DNA of 39,091 bases, taken from positions 1 to 39,091 of the forward strand of contig QGVC01000002.1 in assembly GCA_003242645.1 (NCBI GenBank). The letters are read 5' to 3'. Below are positions 7,776 through 16,615 of this stretch, piece by piece. This DNA is from Pseudomonadota bacterium (lineage in GTDB: Bacteria; Pseudomonadota; Alphaproteobacteria; Rhizobiales; Hyphomicrobiaceae). The translations under genes and the position numbers were made by a program. Numbering within the stretch: the stretch's first letter is position 1; every line of letters begins with the position of its first letter. The notes under the pieces were generated by a model. It did not search any database and was not told where the DNA came from. It was given only the letters and a program-made list of their open reading frames with translations.

Positions 7776-9011
7776 ATGGTGGTTCAGACGGCGGCCTGGC
7801 TCCGGTGCGCTGCAGCGCTCGCGCTGATTTGTCTATCGGCTCTCATCGCCGCTTGCGCGATCCAGGGTGGCAGCGCCAGCTTGCCGGCACCGAATGGAGG
7901 GATCGGTGACAACGGCAACGCTCCTCGCCGTGGCAATTCCGTGAAGGTCGCCCTCTTACTGCCGCTCACGTCAGAGGGACAAACGGCAGCGGTCGCCAAG
8001 GCCATGAAGCAAGCCGCCGAGCTGGCGCTTTTCGAGCACGACAACCCGGACTTTCAGCTCATCGTCAAGGACGACAAGGGCACGCCGGAAGGAGCTCAGG
8101 CGGCCGCAGAGGAGGCTGTCCGCGAAGGAGCCGAGCTCATTCTCGGTCCGTTGTTCGCCAGGTCCGTCCGCACCGTCGCACCAGTGGCACGCCAGGCCGG
8201 CATACCCGTCCTCGCGTTCTCGAACGATACGCAGGTTGCCGGAAACGGCGTTTATCTCCTCGGTTTCCCGCCTCAACAGGAGGTCCGCCGCGTCGTCAGC
8301 TATGCCCTTTCGCGTGGCCATCGCCGATTTGCGGCTCTTCTGCCTGAGGATGCTTACGGGAAGCTTGTCGAGGCAGCTTTTCGCGAAGCCGTTACCGCTG
8401 GAGGCGGCGTGATCTCGGCTCTGGAGACTTATCCGCCGGCGAGCAACGAGATGGTCGAGCCCGCTGAAAGGATCGTGAAAGAGCTTCGCGAGGCGGAAGA
8501 AGCTCTGCAGCCAATCGATGCACTGTTCGTCCCTGGTGGACCCGAAACCCTCCCCCGGCTGGGGCCGCTGCTGTCTTACGCCAATTTGGACACGTCGTCG
8601 GTGAAGCTGCTGGGTACTGGCGGGTGGGACTATCCAAACATCGGGCGCGAAGAGGTTTTCGTTGGTGGCTGGTATGCTGCGCCAGATCCCCGGGGTTGGC
8701 GTGATTTTTCCGAGCGGTTCGCCAAGACCTTTGGAAGCTCCCCACCGCGGCTTGCGAGCATGGCTTACGATGCGGTGAGCATTGCCATTCGTCTGGCGAA
8801 CCAGCCTGCGGGTTCGCGGTTCACTTCCGCCAATCTGACTCGACCAACCGGCTTCACGGGGGTCGATGGGCCTGTCCGTCTTCTCGAAAGCGGCATCGCG
8901 GAGCGAGGGCTGGCCGTTCTCGAGGTACAACGCGTCGGCGCCAGCGTGATCGATCCGCCCAGCGGATTCGGTAGCACCTCGCAACTCATGCCATTACCTG
9001 GGTTCAACTGA
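7776..9011 (+). CDS. LpoA-like penicillin-binding protein activator, lipoprotein
   Basis: The 411-residue protein starts with a lipoprotein signal: a hydrophobic segment followed by the lipobox LIAAC, with Cys27 as the acylated residue. A Gly/Pro-rich linker leads into a type 1 periplasmic-binding fold (from about residue 55, VKVALLLPLTSEG) like the C-terminal domain of LpoA. In gammaproteobacteria LpoA activates the transpeptidase PBP1A from the outer membrane. The alphaproteobacterial homologues are usually annotated as penicillin-binding protein activators, and this role is inferred. The tetratricopeptide-like N-terminal domain of LpoA is absent. Its position divergent from rsmI-yraN is conserved in the order. 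A solute-binding protein of an ABC transporter is less likely, as no transporter genes adjoin. Confidence 0.85.
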   Translation: MVVQTAAWLRCAAALALICLSALIAACAIQGGSASLPAPNGGIGDNGNAPRRGNSVKVALLLPLTSEGQTAAVAKAMKQAAELALFEHDNPDFQLIVKDDKGTPEGAQAAAEEAVREGAELILGPLFARSVRTVAPVARQAGIPVLAFSNDTQVAGNGVYLLGFPPQQEVRRVVSYALSRGHRRFAALLPEDAYGKLVEAAFREAVTAGGGVISALETYPPASNEMVEPAERIVKELREAEEALQPIDALFVPGGPETLPRLGPLLSYANLDTSSVKLLGTGGWDYPNIGREEVFVGGWYAAPDPRGWRDFSERFAKTFGSSPPRLASMAYDAVSIAIRLANQPAGSRFTSANLTRPTGFTGVDGPVRLLESGIAERGLAVLEVQRVGASVIDPPSGFGSTSQLMPLPGFN

Positions 9012-9129
9012 CCTCACGGCAAAGTTCAGCGATCCTTGCGCTAGCGCTGCTTGCGCTTCCGCCGCACTCTGCTAAGCCACGAGCGGCATCGGCTCGGCCG
9101 CGCTCAACCCGCTACGCTCCAAACACCCC

Positions 9130-10074
9130 ATGCTCGCTGTCCTGACCATCGTCTTACCCGTATTCGGCATCATGTTCGCTGGCTGGCTGACGGAGCGTTG
9201 GCGCTACCTCCCGGAAGACTCTGCCAGGGTCATCGCGCTGTTCAGCTTCAACGTGGCGATGCCTGCATTTCTGTTCCGGGCCATGCAGGAGATCGGTGAA
9301 ATCCCTGAAGCGCCCTGGAAATTCGCGATCGCCTTCTTCGGAGGTGCAGCGATTGTTTGGGTCGTCGCAGCGCTGGTCAGCAGGTACGCGCTTCATCGCA
9401 GCCCCGCTGACGGTGCCGCAATCTCGATGGCCTCGTGCTTCGGGAACACGGTCATGCTCGGCGTCCCTCTTGCGCTTAGTGCTTTCGGGCCGGATGCCGC
9501 AGCGCCGCTCGGAATTCTCGTGTCGCTTGACGCGCTTCTTCTTTGGCTCGCAGCCACCGTGCATATTGAGTGGGTAACCAGGAGAGAACGCACGGCGCCG
9601 CTACTCCCCGCGATCGCCGGCGTCGTGGCTGATATTCTTCGCAACCCCATTGTGATGAGCGTCGTGATCGGAACGATTTGGCGCGTCATGGGCCTGCGCG
9701 TTCCGGATCTTATCGATCGCTTCCTGGCCTTGCTCGGCCAAGCCGCAGTGCCAGCCGGGCTTTTTGCAATGGGAATGTCACTAGCTACGTACAGGATCGC
9801 CGGCCAACTCCCCGCTCTTGTGGCCATCGTCGCGATGAAATTGGTGCTCATGCCGGTCGTGATCTACACGTTAGCCGGCCCGGTTTTCGGCTTACCACCT
9901 GTTTGGGTAGCGGTGGCCACGCTGGTCGCAGCAATGCCCGTCGGGGCGAATGCCTTCCTCTTCGCGGCGAAGTATGATCGCGCTGTGGGCTCCGTCTCGG
10001 CAGCCATAGCGGTCAGTACAGTCGTAGCGGTAGGATGGAGCTCCGTCGTGCTGTACTTTATGCGGCTCGATTGA
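9130..10074 (+). CDS. AEC family permease (auxin efflux carrier type)
   Basis: A 314-residue inner-membrane protein with about ten hydrophobic segments in two five-helix halves is joined by a charged loop (VTRRERTAP, about residues 151-159). The C-terminal half carries MPVGANAFLFA, which resembles the conserved Pro-Gly-Asn stretch of the auxin efflux carrier family. Bacterial members move malate, malonate or other small acids, but the substrate here cannot be read from sequence. No strong Shine-Dalgarno sequence precedes the ATG. The gene stands alone, 118 bases after the LpoA-like gene and convergent with the catabolic operon to its right. Confidence 0.9.
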   Translation: MLAVLTIVLPVFGIMFAGWLTERWRYLPEDSARVIALFSFNVAMPAFLFRAMQEIGEIPEAPWKFAIAFFGGAAIVWVVAALVSRYALHRSPADGAAISMASCFGNTVMLGVPLALSAFGPDAAAPLGILVSLDALLLWLAATVHIEWVTRRERTAPLLPAIAGVVADILRNPIVMSVVIGTIWRVMGLRVPDLIDRFLALLGQAAVPAGLFAMGMSLATYRIAGQLPALVAIVAMKLVLMPVVIYTLAGPVFGLPPVWVAVATLVAAMPVGANAFLFAAKYDRAVGSVSAAIAVSTVVAVGWSSVVLYFMRLD

Positions 10075-10124
10075 GCCAGCCAGCCCGTTGCACTTCGATA
10101 CAAGCTTCGCGATTGAGAGGCGGC

Positions 10125-10174
10125 CGGGCAGCTCTCGACCATCCCCCCTCATAATCTTCAATCGAGAGTGCCCG
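10125..10174. terminator. Inverted repeat between convergent genes, possible terminator
   Basis: Six base pairs (10125-10130 with 10169-10174), one bulged base, then seven base pairs (10132-10138 with 10062+100 to 10168, i.e. 10162-10168) enclose a 23-base loop. No T-tract follows on either strand. The place, between the convergent AEC gene and the end of the catabolic operon, suggests transcript 3' ends. Confidence 0.45.
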
Positions 10175-10217
10175 ACCTTATCGAATTTCTGTTGCGCTTC
10201 GAGACCTACGCTCTCGA

Positions 10218-10607
10218 CTACGACGAGCTGCCCTGGTCAATTTCCGCAAAAACCTTGCGCGCAATCCGGAACGAATCTACGGCTGCAGGCACCCCGCAGT
10301 AGATCGCTACCTGAAGGAGCACCTCCCGGATTTCCTCCCGCGTGACCCCATTCCGAAGCGCGCCGCGGATGTGCATTTCCAGCTCGTGCGGACGATTGAG
10401 CGCCGACAGCATGGCGAGGTTCAGCATGCTCCGGATCTTTCGAGGAAGCTGCTCCCGCCCCCAGATGGCACCCCAGCAGTATTCCGTCACCAGCTCCTGC
10501 AGCGGCCGATTGAAATCATCGGCGGTCTGGAATGACTTCTCGACAAATTCCGCACCGAGGACAGACTTGCGGATTTCTAGCCCACGGTCGAACGTCTGCT
10601 TATCCAT
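10218..10607 (-). CDS. Carboxymuconolactone decarboxylase family protein
   Basis: The 129-residue protein has the all-helical PcaC/AhpD-type fold: an N-terminal helix with RGLEIRKSVLG, a central WGREQLPRKIRSMLNLAML and a C-terminal HIRGALRNGVTREEIREVLLQ. PcaC decarboxylates 4-carboxymuconolactone in the protocatechuate branch of the beta-ketoadipate pathway. Many relatives act on other lactones or have no known substrate. The CxxC of peroxidase-type AhpD is absent. It is the last gene of the minus-strand operon with the ABC transporter, and AAGGAG lies seven bases before the ATG. No other protocatechuate gene is in the window, so a true PcaC role is doubtful. Confidence 0.85.
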   Translation of the reverse strand: MDKQTFDRGLEIRKSVLGAEFVEKSFQTADDFNRPLQELVTEYCWGAIWGREQLPRKIRSMLNLAMLSALNRPHELEMHIRGALRNGVTREEIREVLLQVAIYCGVPAAVDSFRIARKVFAEIDQGSSS

Positions 10608-10679
10608 TACGATGCTCCTTCGGATGTGGAGAAATCGCGCCCCAATTTGACTGGGGCGCGGTTAGACTTCTTCTAGCAG

Positions 10680-11918
10680 CTACTTTTTCGGCCAGATAGG
10701 CTCGGCCATAGCCCATTCCGGAGGATATACCGTCACCGGTACACCATTCTGCCACTGGATTATGGCAAGGCCCGCGCCGACACGGCGTCCCTTTTCGTCG
10801 AACTTCATAACCCCGCCCGGGAAGTACTTCGCTGGTCCTCCGTCCATGTTGCGGATGGCTTCCGCAACGGCCTTGCGATCCGCCTTTCCGGCCTTTTCCA
10901 ATGCCTCCTTGATGATCCACATATGGCCGTAGGCCGAAATCGCGTTCTGGGTCATCCAGGGCTCATTATATTTCTGCTTCAGCTCGGCAATTAGATCCTC
11001 GTGCCCCTTGGACCCCCAATTCCCAACTGCGGCCATGACGCCTTGCAAGAGCTCTGGCGTCATCGTGCGCAGCATGTCCGGCTCCGCAATAGCAATGCCA
11101 AACGAAATCGTCGGAATGCGGCCCTGGCCCAGACCGAACTCATTCATTTTCTCGAGAACAAGTTTCGCGTCTGAAATGACGGTTGGCAGGAAGAACAAGA
11201 GGTCTGGCCGAGTCGCACGAATCTTCTGAACCAGGGGGGTCGCATCGGCAAGTGGTGGCGTGAACGTCTCATCGACGACCAGTTCGATGCCAAGCTCAGC
11301 CAACAGCCGCTCCTTCATCGGCTTGACCGAGGAGATCGATGCCGCCGTGTTATCCGTTATGATGGCGACCGTTTTCGGGCGCTGCCCTGTCGCCTTCTCC
11401 GCGATCTCCACAATTATCGGGAGAGCCTGATTAGCTTGAGAGCCTGATGTCGCTGAGGTCTGGAATACATACTTGAAGCCTCTCTCCGTGATTTGATCCG
11501 AATAGGAGAGAGTCAGCATTGGCAGCTCCGCTCGCTCCGTCACCTCAGTTACTGCGAGAGTGAAAGAGCTGAGATAAGCTCCCGAGGCTGCAACGAGGTC
11601 GGTTTCCTGGGCGACCATGCGCTGGGCGGCGTTTTTGGCTTTTTCAGTCGTGTCACCTGAATCGAGCACCACCAGTTTGAGCTTGGCGCCACCCATCGAT
11701 TGAATTCCGCCCTGGGCATTGATGTGCTCCACAGCCATTTCCGCGCCCATGCGCATCACTTGGCCAGGACGGGCATAAATTCCAGATAATGGAACCAGAA
11801 GCCCGACTTTTACCTCTTTCGGATGCTCTTGGGCCAACGCTGGCGCCCCCACGCCCAGCATGCCGAGCAGCGGCAGAAGCGCGCTTCCCAACTTCCATAT
11901 ATTCGTTCGCCTTATCAT
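10680..11918 (-). CDS. Branched-chain-type (HAAT) ABC transporter substrate-binding protein
   Basis: The 412-residue protein has a signal peptide (about 1-29, ending APALAQ) and a type 1 periplasmic-binding fold beginning KVGLLVPLSGIYA, as in LivK-like proteins. These proteins bind amino acids, amides or aromatic and aliphatic acids for HAAT importers. GGAGG nine bases before the ATG gives a clear ribosome binding site. It follows livF-like at a gap of 54 bases in the same operon, so it belongs to this transporter. The ligand cannot be told from sequence. The neighbouring dehydrogenase and decarboxylase-like genes point to a carboxylic acid rather than leucine. Confidence 0.92.
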   Translation of the reverse strand: MIRRTNIWKLGSALLPLLGMLGVGAPALAQEHPKEVKVGLLVPLSGIYARPGQVMRMGAEMAVEHINAQGGIQSMGGAKLKLVVLDSGDTTEKAKNAAQRMVAQETDLVAASGAYLSSFTLAVTEVTERAELPMLTLSYSDQITERGFKYVFQTSATSGSQANQALPIIVEIAEKATGQRPKTVAIITDNTAASISSVKPMKERLLAELGIELVVDETFTPPLADATPLVQKIRATRPDLLFFLPTVISDAKLVLEKMNEFGLGQGRIPTISFGIAIAEPDMLRTMTPELLQGVMAAVGNWGSKGHEDLIAELKQKYNEPWMTQNAISAYGHMWIIKEALEKAGKADRKAVAEAIRNMDGGPAKYFPGGVMKFDEKGRRVGAGLAIIQWQNGVPVTVYPPEWAMAEPIWPKK

Positions 11919-11972
11919 GGTTCGTTTCCTCCTTTGGATTTGCTCTTATTCTCAGGTCCACCGCTTTAAAAT

Positions 11973-12680
11973 TCACATGCCAAGATAGGCTTGACGCACG
12001 CGGTCGTCCGCTCGCAGGGTCTCGTTCGTTCCGTGGAGCACAACGCGACCAGCTTCCAGAACGTACCCACGATCAGCGGATTCAAGTGCCTCCGCAACGC
12101 GCTGTTCGACGAGAAGTATCGTCAGACCCGATTCCCGACGGATTTCCATCAACGTGTCGAAAATGAAATCCGCGATGCTTGGCGCGAGCCCCATCGACGG
12201 CTCATCCAACATCAACAGCTTTGGCGAAGAGGCCAAGCCCCTCCCGATTGCGAGCATCTGCTGCTCACCGCCGGACAGCGTGCCTGCAAGCTGATTCCGC
12301 CGCTCTGCGAGAACCGGTAGCCAGGTGAGAATGCGTTCGAGATTGCGCGCCCAGTCGCGTCGACCCGCCTCCGTATAGGCCCCCATTTCGAGGTTATCCA
12401 TCACCGTAAGCGATGGAAAAACCTGCCGGCCCTCCGGAATATGCGCGATTCCAAGATGCGGCCGCCGCGCCGGCGGAACTGACAAGAGATCGACACCCTC
12501 GAACGTGATCGAGCCGGACATCGGGGTCAGGATGCCGGAGATGGTCTTGAAGAGCGTCGTCTTGCCTGCCCCGTTCGGCCCTACAATGGACACAAATTCC
12601 CCTTTGGCAACATTGATAGATACGCCCTTCAAGACAGGCAGATCAGAGTAGCCAACCGTAATGTTCTCAACTTGAAGCAT
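11973..12680 (-). CDS. HAAT ABC transporter ATP-binding protein, LivF-like
   Basis: The 235-residue cytoplasmic ATPase has Walker A GPNGAGKTT (34-42), signature LSGGEQQ, Walker B LLMLDEPS and the LivF-type ending with VEQRVAEAL. It pairs with the ATPase domain fused to the permease in the upstream gene to power one importer. The reading frame starts 14 bases before the end of that gene, so translation is probably coupled. All catalytic motifs look intact, in contrast to the fused partner's signature motif. Confidence 0.94.
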   Translation of the reverse strand: MLQVENITVGYSDLPVLKGVSINVAKGEFVSIVGPNGAGKTTLFKTISGILTPMSGSITFEGVDLLSVPPARRPHLGIAHIPEGRQVFPSLTVMDNLEMGAYTEAGRRDWARNLERILTWLPVLAERRNQLAGTLSGGEQQMLAIGRGLASSPKLLMLDEPSMGLAPSIADFIFDTLMEIRRESGLTILLVEQRVAEALESADRGYVLEAGRVVLHGTNETLRADDRVRQAYLGM

Positions 12681-14439
12681 GGGCCATCCATTTCTTGCCC
12701 AGGTAGGCCTCGATCACCCTTGGGTCCTTGATGACAGATTGCGGCGCTCCCTCCATGAGCACAGCTCCATGGTCGAGCACGACGAACCGATCGACGAGAC
12801 GCACCATGGCGTGCATGGTGTGCTCGATGATGACGATCGTGATGCCTTCCGCCGCAAGCTTCCGCACCACTCCGATAACATCCTCCGCTTCGACGTGGCC
12901 GAGACCCGCCAAGGTTTCATCGAGAAGCAGAATCCGCGGTTTTCCGGCTAGAGCGCGCGCCAGCTCCATCAGGCGCAACTCTGCTGTTGTAAGCTCCGCG
13001 GCAATTCGATCTGCAGCGTCCAAAAGTCCAACACGTGCCATCGCGTTAGCGGCTAGCCGCTTTGCCTCGCTATGATCCGGCGTAAGCGCATAGGCCCCAA
13101 CCATCACATTTTCGGCGACCGTCATGCGCGCGAATGGCCGCATGACCTGGAAGGTTCGTCCTACGCCAGCGGCACAAATCTCATGTGGCTTACGCCCCAC
13201 AATGTTCTTGCCGTCGAGCAGAATTTGCCCTGAGTCCGGGACAAGAAATCCATTCAATAGATTAAAGACCGTCGTCTTGCCCGCGCCGTTCGGGCCAATG
13301 ATGCCGAGCACCTCGCCTTCACGAACGGCAAAGCTGACACTGTCCACCGCCTTGAGGCCACCGAACGAGCGCGACAGGTCTCGGACTTCAAGGATGATAT
13401 TACCGCTCGTTGATGGCGCAGATCTCGAGACTTCCACGGGGTCCGGTTGCACCGATAGGTCGGCGAAAAATTTCGGCTTCGAAATCAGATGCGGCCACCG
13501 TTTCTGAACAAAGTCCCGCACCTCCCAGAACAGCCCTTCAGGAGCCGCCAGGATGAGAATGACGATGGCAATGCCGAATATGACGCCCTGGATGCCTGGA
13601 AGGACGTGACCGAGCTCTGCATGTAAAATCTCGCTTAATGGAATGAGAATTCCAGCTCCAATGACCGGCCCCCAGGCGGTCGCAACCCCTCCGAATAGTG
13701 TCACCGTAAGGGCCTGGGCCGAAACCAGCATCCCGAACACCGAAACTGGGGTCACGACGAGGAGCACGACGGCATAGAAGGCGCCGACTACCCCTGCGAT
13801 TGCACCGCTCAGCGTGATGGCCCGAAGCTTCCACGCCAGCGTATTGATGCCAGCTGCTTCCGCTGCAGCCTCGTTCTGCTTAATGGCTAGGAGAGCCAAG
13901 CCAAATCGCGTCCGCTCCAACCAACGCGTCATCATCACGAATGCGATCAGCATCAGAAGCGCGATGATCGTATAGATGCGCTGGTCCGAAAACTGCATAT
14001 ATGCAAAGGCATTTTCACGCTTCATTGGCAGGGTTACTTCCTGGTACCCTAGCCATTCGAAGACGTAGAGGAGCGCCAGAGGATAGGCGAGCATCGCCAG
14101 CGCGAAATAGACACCCCGGAGACGGAATGTCGGCAATCCAATCAGCAGGCCGGCGAGACCACCCAACACTCCCGCTATGGGGATCAACACCCAGGGTGAA
14201 AGATCCAGATGGAGCTGGCCAAGTGCGGTCGTGTACGCCCCAATACCGAAGAACGCTGCGTGACCAAATGATACAAGGCCGGTGTACCCGCTGAGCACAT
14301 TCCACGATAGGCCGAAGCAAGCCCAGACGAGCACCATCGTCAGCATCAGCTGATAATAGGAGTTCGTCACGAGCAGCGTAACCAGCCCGTAAACGCCGGC
14401 AAAGATGAAGAACGGAGCGAGAGAGCGGAGACCCTGCAT
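12667..14439 (-). CDS. Fused HAAT permease and ATP-binding protein (LivM-LivG)
   Basis: This 590-residue protein joins a LivM-like inner-membrane permease (about 1-310, with several hydrophobic helices and GYTGLVSFGHAAFFGIGAY) to a LivG-like ATPase (about 348-590) through a Pro/Ser-rich linker. Walker A is GPNGAGKTT (382-390), Walker B ILLLDE (503-508) and the switch His is His540. The ABC signature, usually LSGGQ or LPYGQ in this family, reads LTTAE (483-487), so it is degenerate; the LivF-like partner has a normal one. Fused LivM-LivG proteins are known. The gene starts three bases after livH-like ends and overlaps livF-like by 14 bases. Confidence 0.93.
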   Translation of the reverse strand: MQGLRSLAPFFIFAGVYGLVTLLVTNSYYQLMLTMVLVWACFGLSWNVLSGYTGLVSFGHAAFFGIGAYTTALGQLHLDLSPWVLIPIAGVLGGLAGLLIGLPTFRLRGVYFALAMLAYPLALLYVFEWLGYQEVTLPMKRENAFAYMQFSDQRIYTIIALLMLIAFVMMTRWLERTRFGLALLAIKQNEAAAEAAGINTLAWKLRAITLSGAIAGVVGAFYAVVLLVVTPVSVFGMLVSAQALTVTLFGGVATAWGPVIGAGILIPLSEILHAELGHVLPGIQGVIFGIAIVILILAAPEGLFWEVRDFVQKRWPHLISKPKFFADLSVQPDPVEVSRSAPSTSGNIILEVRDLSRSFGGLKAVDSVSFAVREGEVLGIIGPNGAGKTTVFNLLNGFLVPDSGQILLDGKNIVGRKPHEICAAGVGRTFQVMRPFARMTVAENVMVGAYALTPDHSEAKRLAANAMARVGLLDAADRIAAELTTAELRLMELARALAGKPRILLLDETLAGLGHVEAEDVIGVVRKLAAEGITIVIIEHTMHAMVRLVDRFVVLDHGAVLMEGAPQSVIKDPRVIEAYLGKKWMAHASS

Positions 14440-14442
14440 CGG

Positions 14443-15396
14443 CTACGTCCTCTCCGCAACGCGGCCAAAGAAGCCTTGCGGCCGCAAGAAAATGATTAGG
14501 AGGAACACCACGAAAATCGCAGTGTTCTGAAGCTGCGTCGGCAGCACAAGCGTGGATAGCTGCTGCACCAGTCCGATCGTCATGCCGCCCCAAAACGGCC
14601 CGATAATGCTTCCGAGCCCGCCCAGAACCACGCCCGCGTACATGATAATGACGTACTCGAGCCCGACATATGGATGGAATGGATAATTGACTGCGAGCAG
14701 GCCGCCGGCGATCGCCGTTACACTGACGCCAAGAGCGAACGCAATTCTGTGGGCCACATCGACGTCGATGCCCATGTATGTTGCAGCTTCCGGATTATCC
14801 GCTGCTGCGCGTAACGCTTTTCCAAGGCGGGAACGGCCCATAAGGATCGTCAGCACAAAGATGGCGACAATCGAGATCGCCGCCGAAATCGCCCGGGACT
14901 TGTTCACGAATATGCTCAGGTAATCGCCCCACATCGGGCCAATTTCCCAAGCGCTGCTCGACAGTGGGGTCTGGATGCCGGCAAGCACGGATCCGAATAC
15001 GATGAGGCCGCCGTTCTGAAGAATAAGTGCAATTCCGAGGGTCAAAATGAGCTGCGCGAAATGCCCCTCAGCTTCCGCTGCGGCCCTTGTCCCGCTTACC
15101 CGCGCGATCAGGGTCAGGTGAATCAAGTAACCGACAACAAACATCAACGGCCCCGCAAGAATTGCAGCCATGTAGGGGCCGAACGTCGTTCCGAAAGCCG
15201 CCTGAATGCCGAACGCGCCAAAGAAGTAGAAGGCAGCGTACATGCCCAGCATCATGAAATCGCCCTGGGCGAAATTGATCACGCGCATAACGCCGAAGAT
15301 CAGCGCTAGGCCAACGCACATCAGACCATAAATCGCGCCAACGAGGAGGCCGGCAGCAAGAGCTTGCAGGACGTTTTCAAGAAGCTGAATCGTCAT
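14443..15396 (-). CDS. HAAT ABC transporter permease, LivH-like
   Basis: The 317-residue inner-membrane protein has about eight hydrophobic helices. It carries the family's GLMCVGLALIFGVMRVINFAQGDF near the N-terminus, and GGLGSIIGPFWGGM near the end. It forms the translocation pore with the permease half of the fused protein. GGAG lies seven bases before the ATG. It is the second gene of the operon, 54 bases after the dehydrogenase gene, with no internal terminator visible. Confidence 0.94.
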   Translation of the reverse strand: MTIQLLENVLQALAAGLLVGAIYGLMCVGLALIFGVMRVINFAQGDFMMLGMYAAFYFFGAFGIQAAFGTTFGPYMAAILAGPLMFVVGYLIHLTLIARVSGTRAAAEAEGHFAQLILTLGIALILQNGGLIVFGSVLAGIQTPLSSSAWEIGPMWGDYLSIFVNKSRAISAAISIVAIFVLTILMGRSRLGKALRAAADNPEAATYMGIDVDVAHRIAFALGVSVTAIAGGLLAVNYPFHPYVGLEYVIIMYAGVVLGGLGSIIGPFWGGMTIGLVQQLSTLVLPTQLQNTAIFVVFLLIIFLRPQGFFGRVAERT

Positions 15397-15450
15397 CGAG
15401 CAACTCCGCCCGTATTGAGAAATGCCAGGACCCTTTACGAGATCAAAGCG

Positions 15451-16344
15451 TCACCCTTTGATCTCGACGCCTGCCCATTCCTCAACGACTTTTGCAATTG
15501 AGGTGAAGTCGGAGTCTGGCCCGAACTTGGCCTGCGTTACGGCAAGCATTTGACGTACCGCCGCGCCAACGACCATCGGCACGCCCATGGATTCAGCTTC
15601 ATCCACACACAGCCGCACGTCCTTATAGGAGAGGCCTGTCGTAAATCCGAAATCGAACGTTCGCGGTAGTATGGCGCGCGGAAATTTATCCTCGGTTGCG
15701 CTGTTTCGGCCGCTGCTTGCGTTGATGATCTCGACCATGATTTTAGGATCGACGCCCGCCTTTACGCCCATGGCGAGCGCTTCCGACGACACCACGAGCG
15801 CGGTTGCCGCAAGGAGATTGTTCGCAAGCTTCACGACTTGAGCGAGGCCAGGCTTCTCGCCGGTGAAGAAAGTGCGGCCGAAAACTTTCAGTATTGGCTC
15901 TACGATTTGGAGCGCGTCCTTAGGGCACGAGATCATCACGGCGAGCGTGCCGCTACGCGCGCCCCTGACGCCACCGCTGACAGGAGCGTCGACCAAGGTG
16001 ACACCCCGCTCTGCTAATCCTTTGGCTACCGTCGTCGCGACTGCTGGTCCCGTGGTCGACAGGTCGATCACCCTTTCCACTCGTTCCCCGGCAATGATCC
16101 CGTTCTCGCCCAGCGCGACAGCTTGAACCACGCTCGGCATGGGCAAGCACATGAGAACGGTGGACGCCTGAGACGCTACCTCGGCCGGTGAGGAGGCAAC
16201 CGTCGCACCGCGATCCGCTAAAGGACGTACCGCTGCTTCGTTCGTATCAAATACGGTCAGGGAATATCCGGCTTCGAGCAGCCGGCCGGCCATTGGGCCA
16301 CCCATTCTACCCAGGCCGATGAAACCAAGGTGCATGGCAGACAT
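15451..16344 (-). CDS. 3-hydroxyisobutyrate dehydrogenase family NAD(P)-dependent oxidoreductase
   Basis: The 297-residue beta-hydroxyacid dehydrogenase starts with the dinucleotide-binding GFIGLGRMGGPMA. It carries the substrate-binding DAPVSGGVRGA and the catalytic Lys in QVVKLANNLL. Members oxidise or reduce 3-hydroxyisobutyrate, tartronate semialdehyde, 2-hydroxymethylglutarate and similar acids, and the specific substrate is open. ATG at 16344 has GGAGG eight bases upstream. It is the first gene of the transporter operon and divergent from the GntR regulator gene, so it probably catalyses an early step on the imported acid. Confidence 0.92.
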   Translation of the reverse strand: MSAMHLGFIGLGRMGGPMAGRLLEAGYSLTVFDTNEAAVRPLADRGATVASSPAEVASQASTVLMCLPMPSVVQAVALGENGIIAGERVERVIDLSTTGPAVATTVAKGLAERGVTLVDAPVSGGVRGARSGTLAVMISCPKDALQIVEPILKVFGRTFFTGEKPGLAQVVKLANNLLAATALVVSSEALAMGVKAGVDPKIMVEIINASSGRNSATEDKFPRAILPRTFDFGFTTGLSYKDVRLCVDEAESMGVPMVVGAAVRQMLAVTQAKFGPDSDFTSIAKVVEEWAGVEIKG

Positions 16345-16483
16345 CAAAACGTCCTCCCTGGGGAACCGGAGCCTTTGCGCGGCTCGGCAACGCCGCCGAT
16401 TCTTTTCACCAGCGGCGGCGGCGAATTACACGCGGTCTTGATGCTTCAGTCTAAGGGCGCGGATTGCTTTGGGCAAGCCCGTT

Positions 16484-16500
16484 TTGTATGATCGTATGAG
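16484..16500. promoter_or_regulatory. Candidate operator of the GntR regulator (site A)
   Basis: The 17 bases start with TTGTATGATC and repeat GTATGA eight bases later. The shared core TTGTATGA recurs inverted at 18513-18520 in the other divergent promoter of this cluster. Operators of FCD-type GntR proteins are often built on GTAT/ATAC half-sites. The site lies between the divergent dehydrogenase operon and the regulator gene. Confidence 0.4.
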
Positions 16501-16615
16501 CGCTATGTGGGCTATACCAGGGTCTTGCAAAAATCAGAGTAATGTCCGAGTAAACGCCCATCCTTATTTGACAGAACCTAGGAAGCCCACTGGTTTGGGT
16601 GAGGCCGAAAGTGCG

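Noticed and set aside
7971..8984. A 337-codon minus-strand open frame opposite the LpoA-like gene
   Set aside because: The plus-strand frame has a lipobox and recognised fold; the minus frame has no recognisable domain or ribosome binding site.
10218..10607. Protocatechuate pathway assignment (PcaC) for the decarboxylase-like gene
   Set aside because: No pcaB, pcaD, pcaG or pcaH homologue is in the window, and the operon partners are a transporter and a 3-hydroxyisobutyrate-dehydrogenase-like enzyme.
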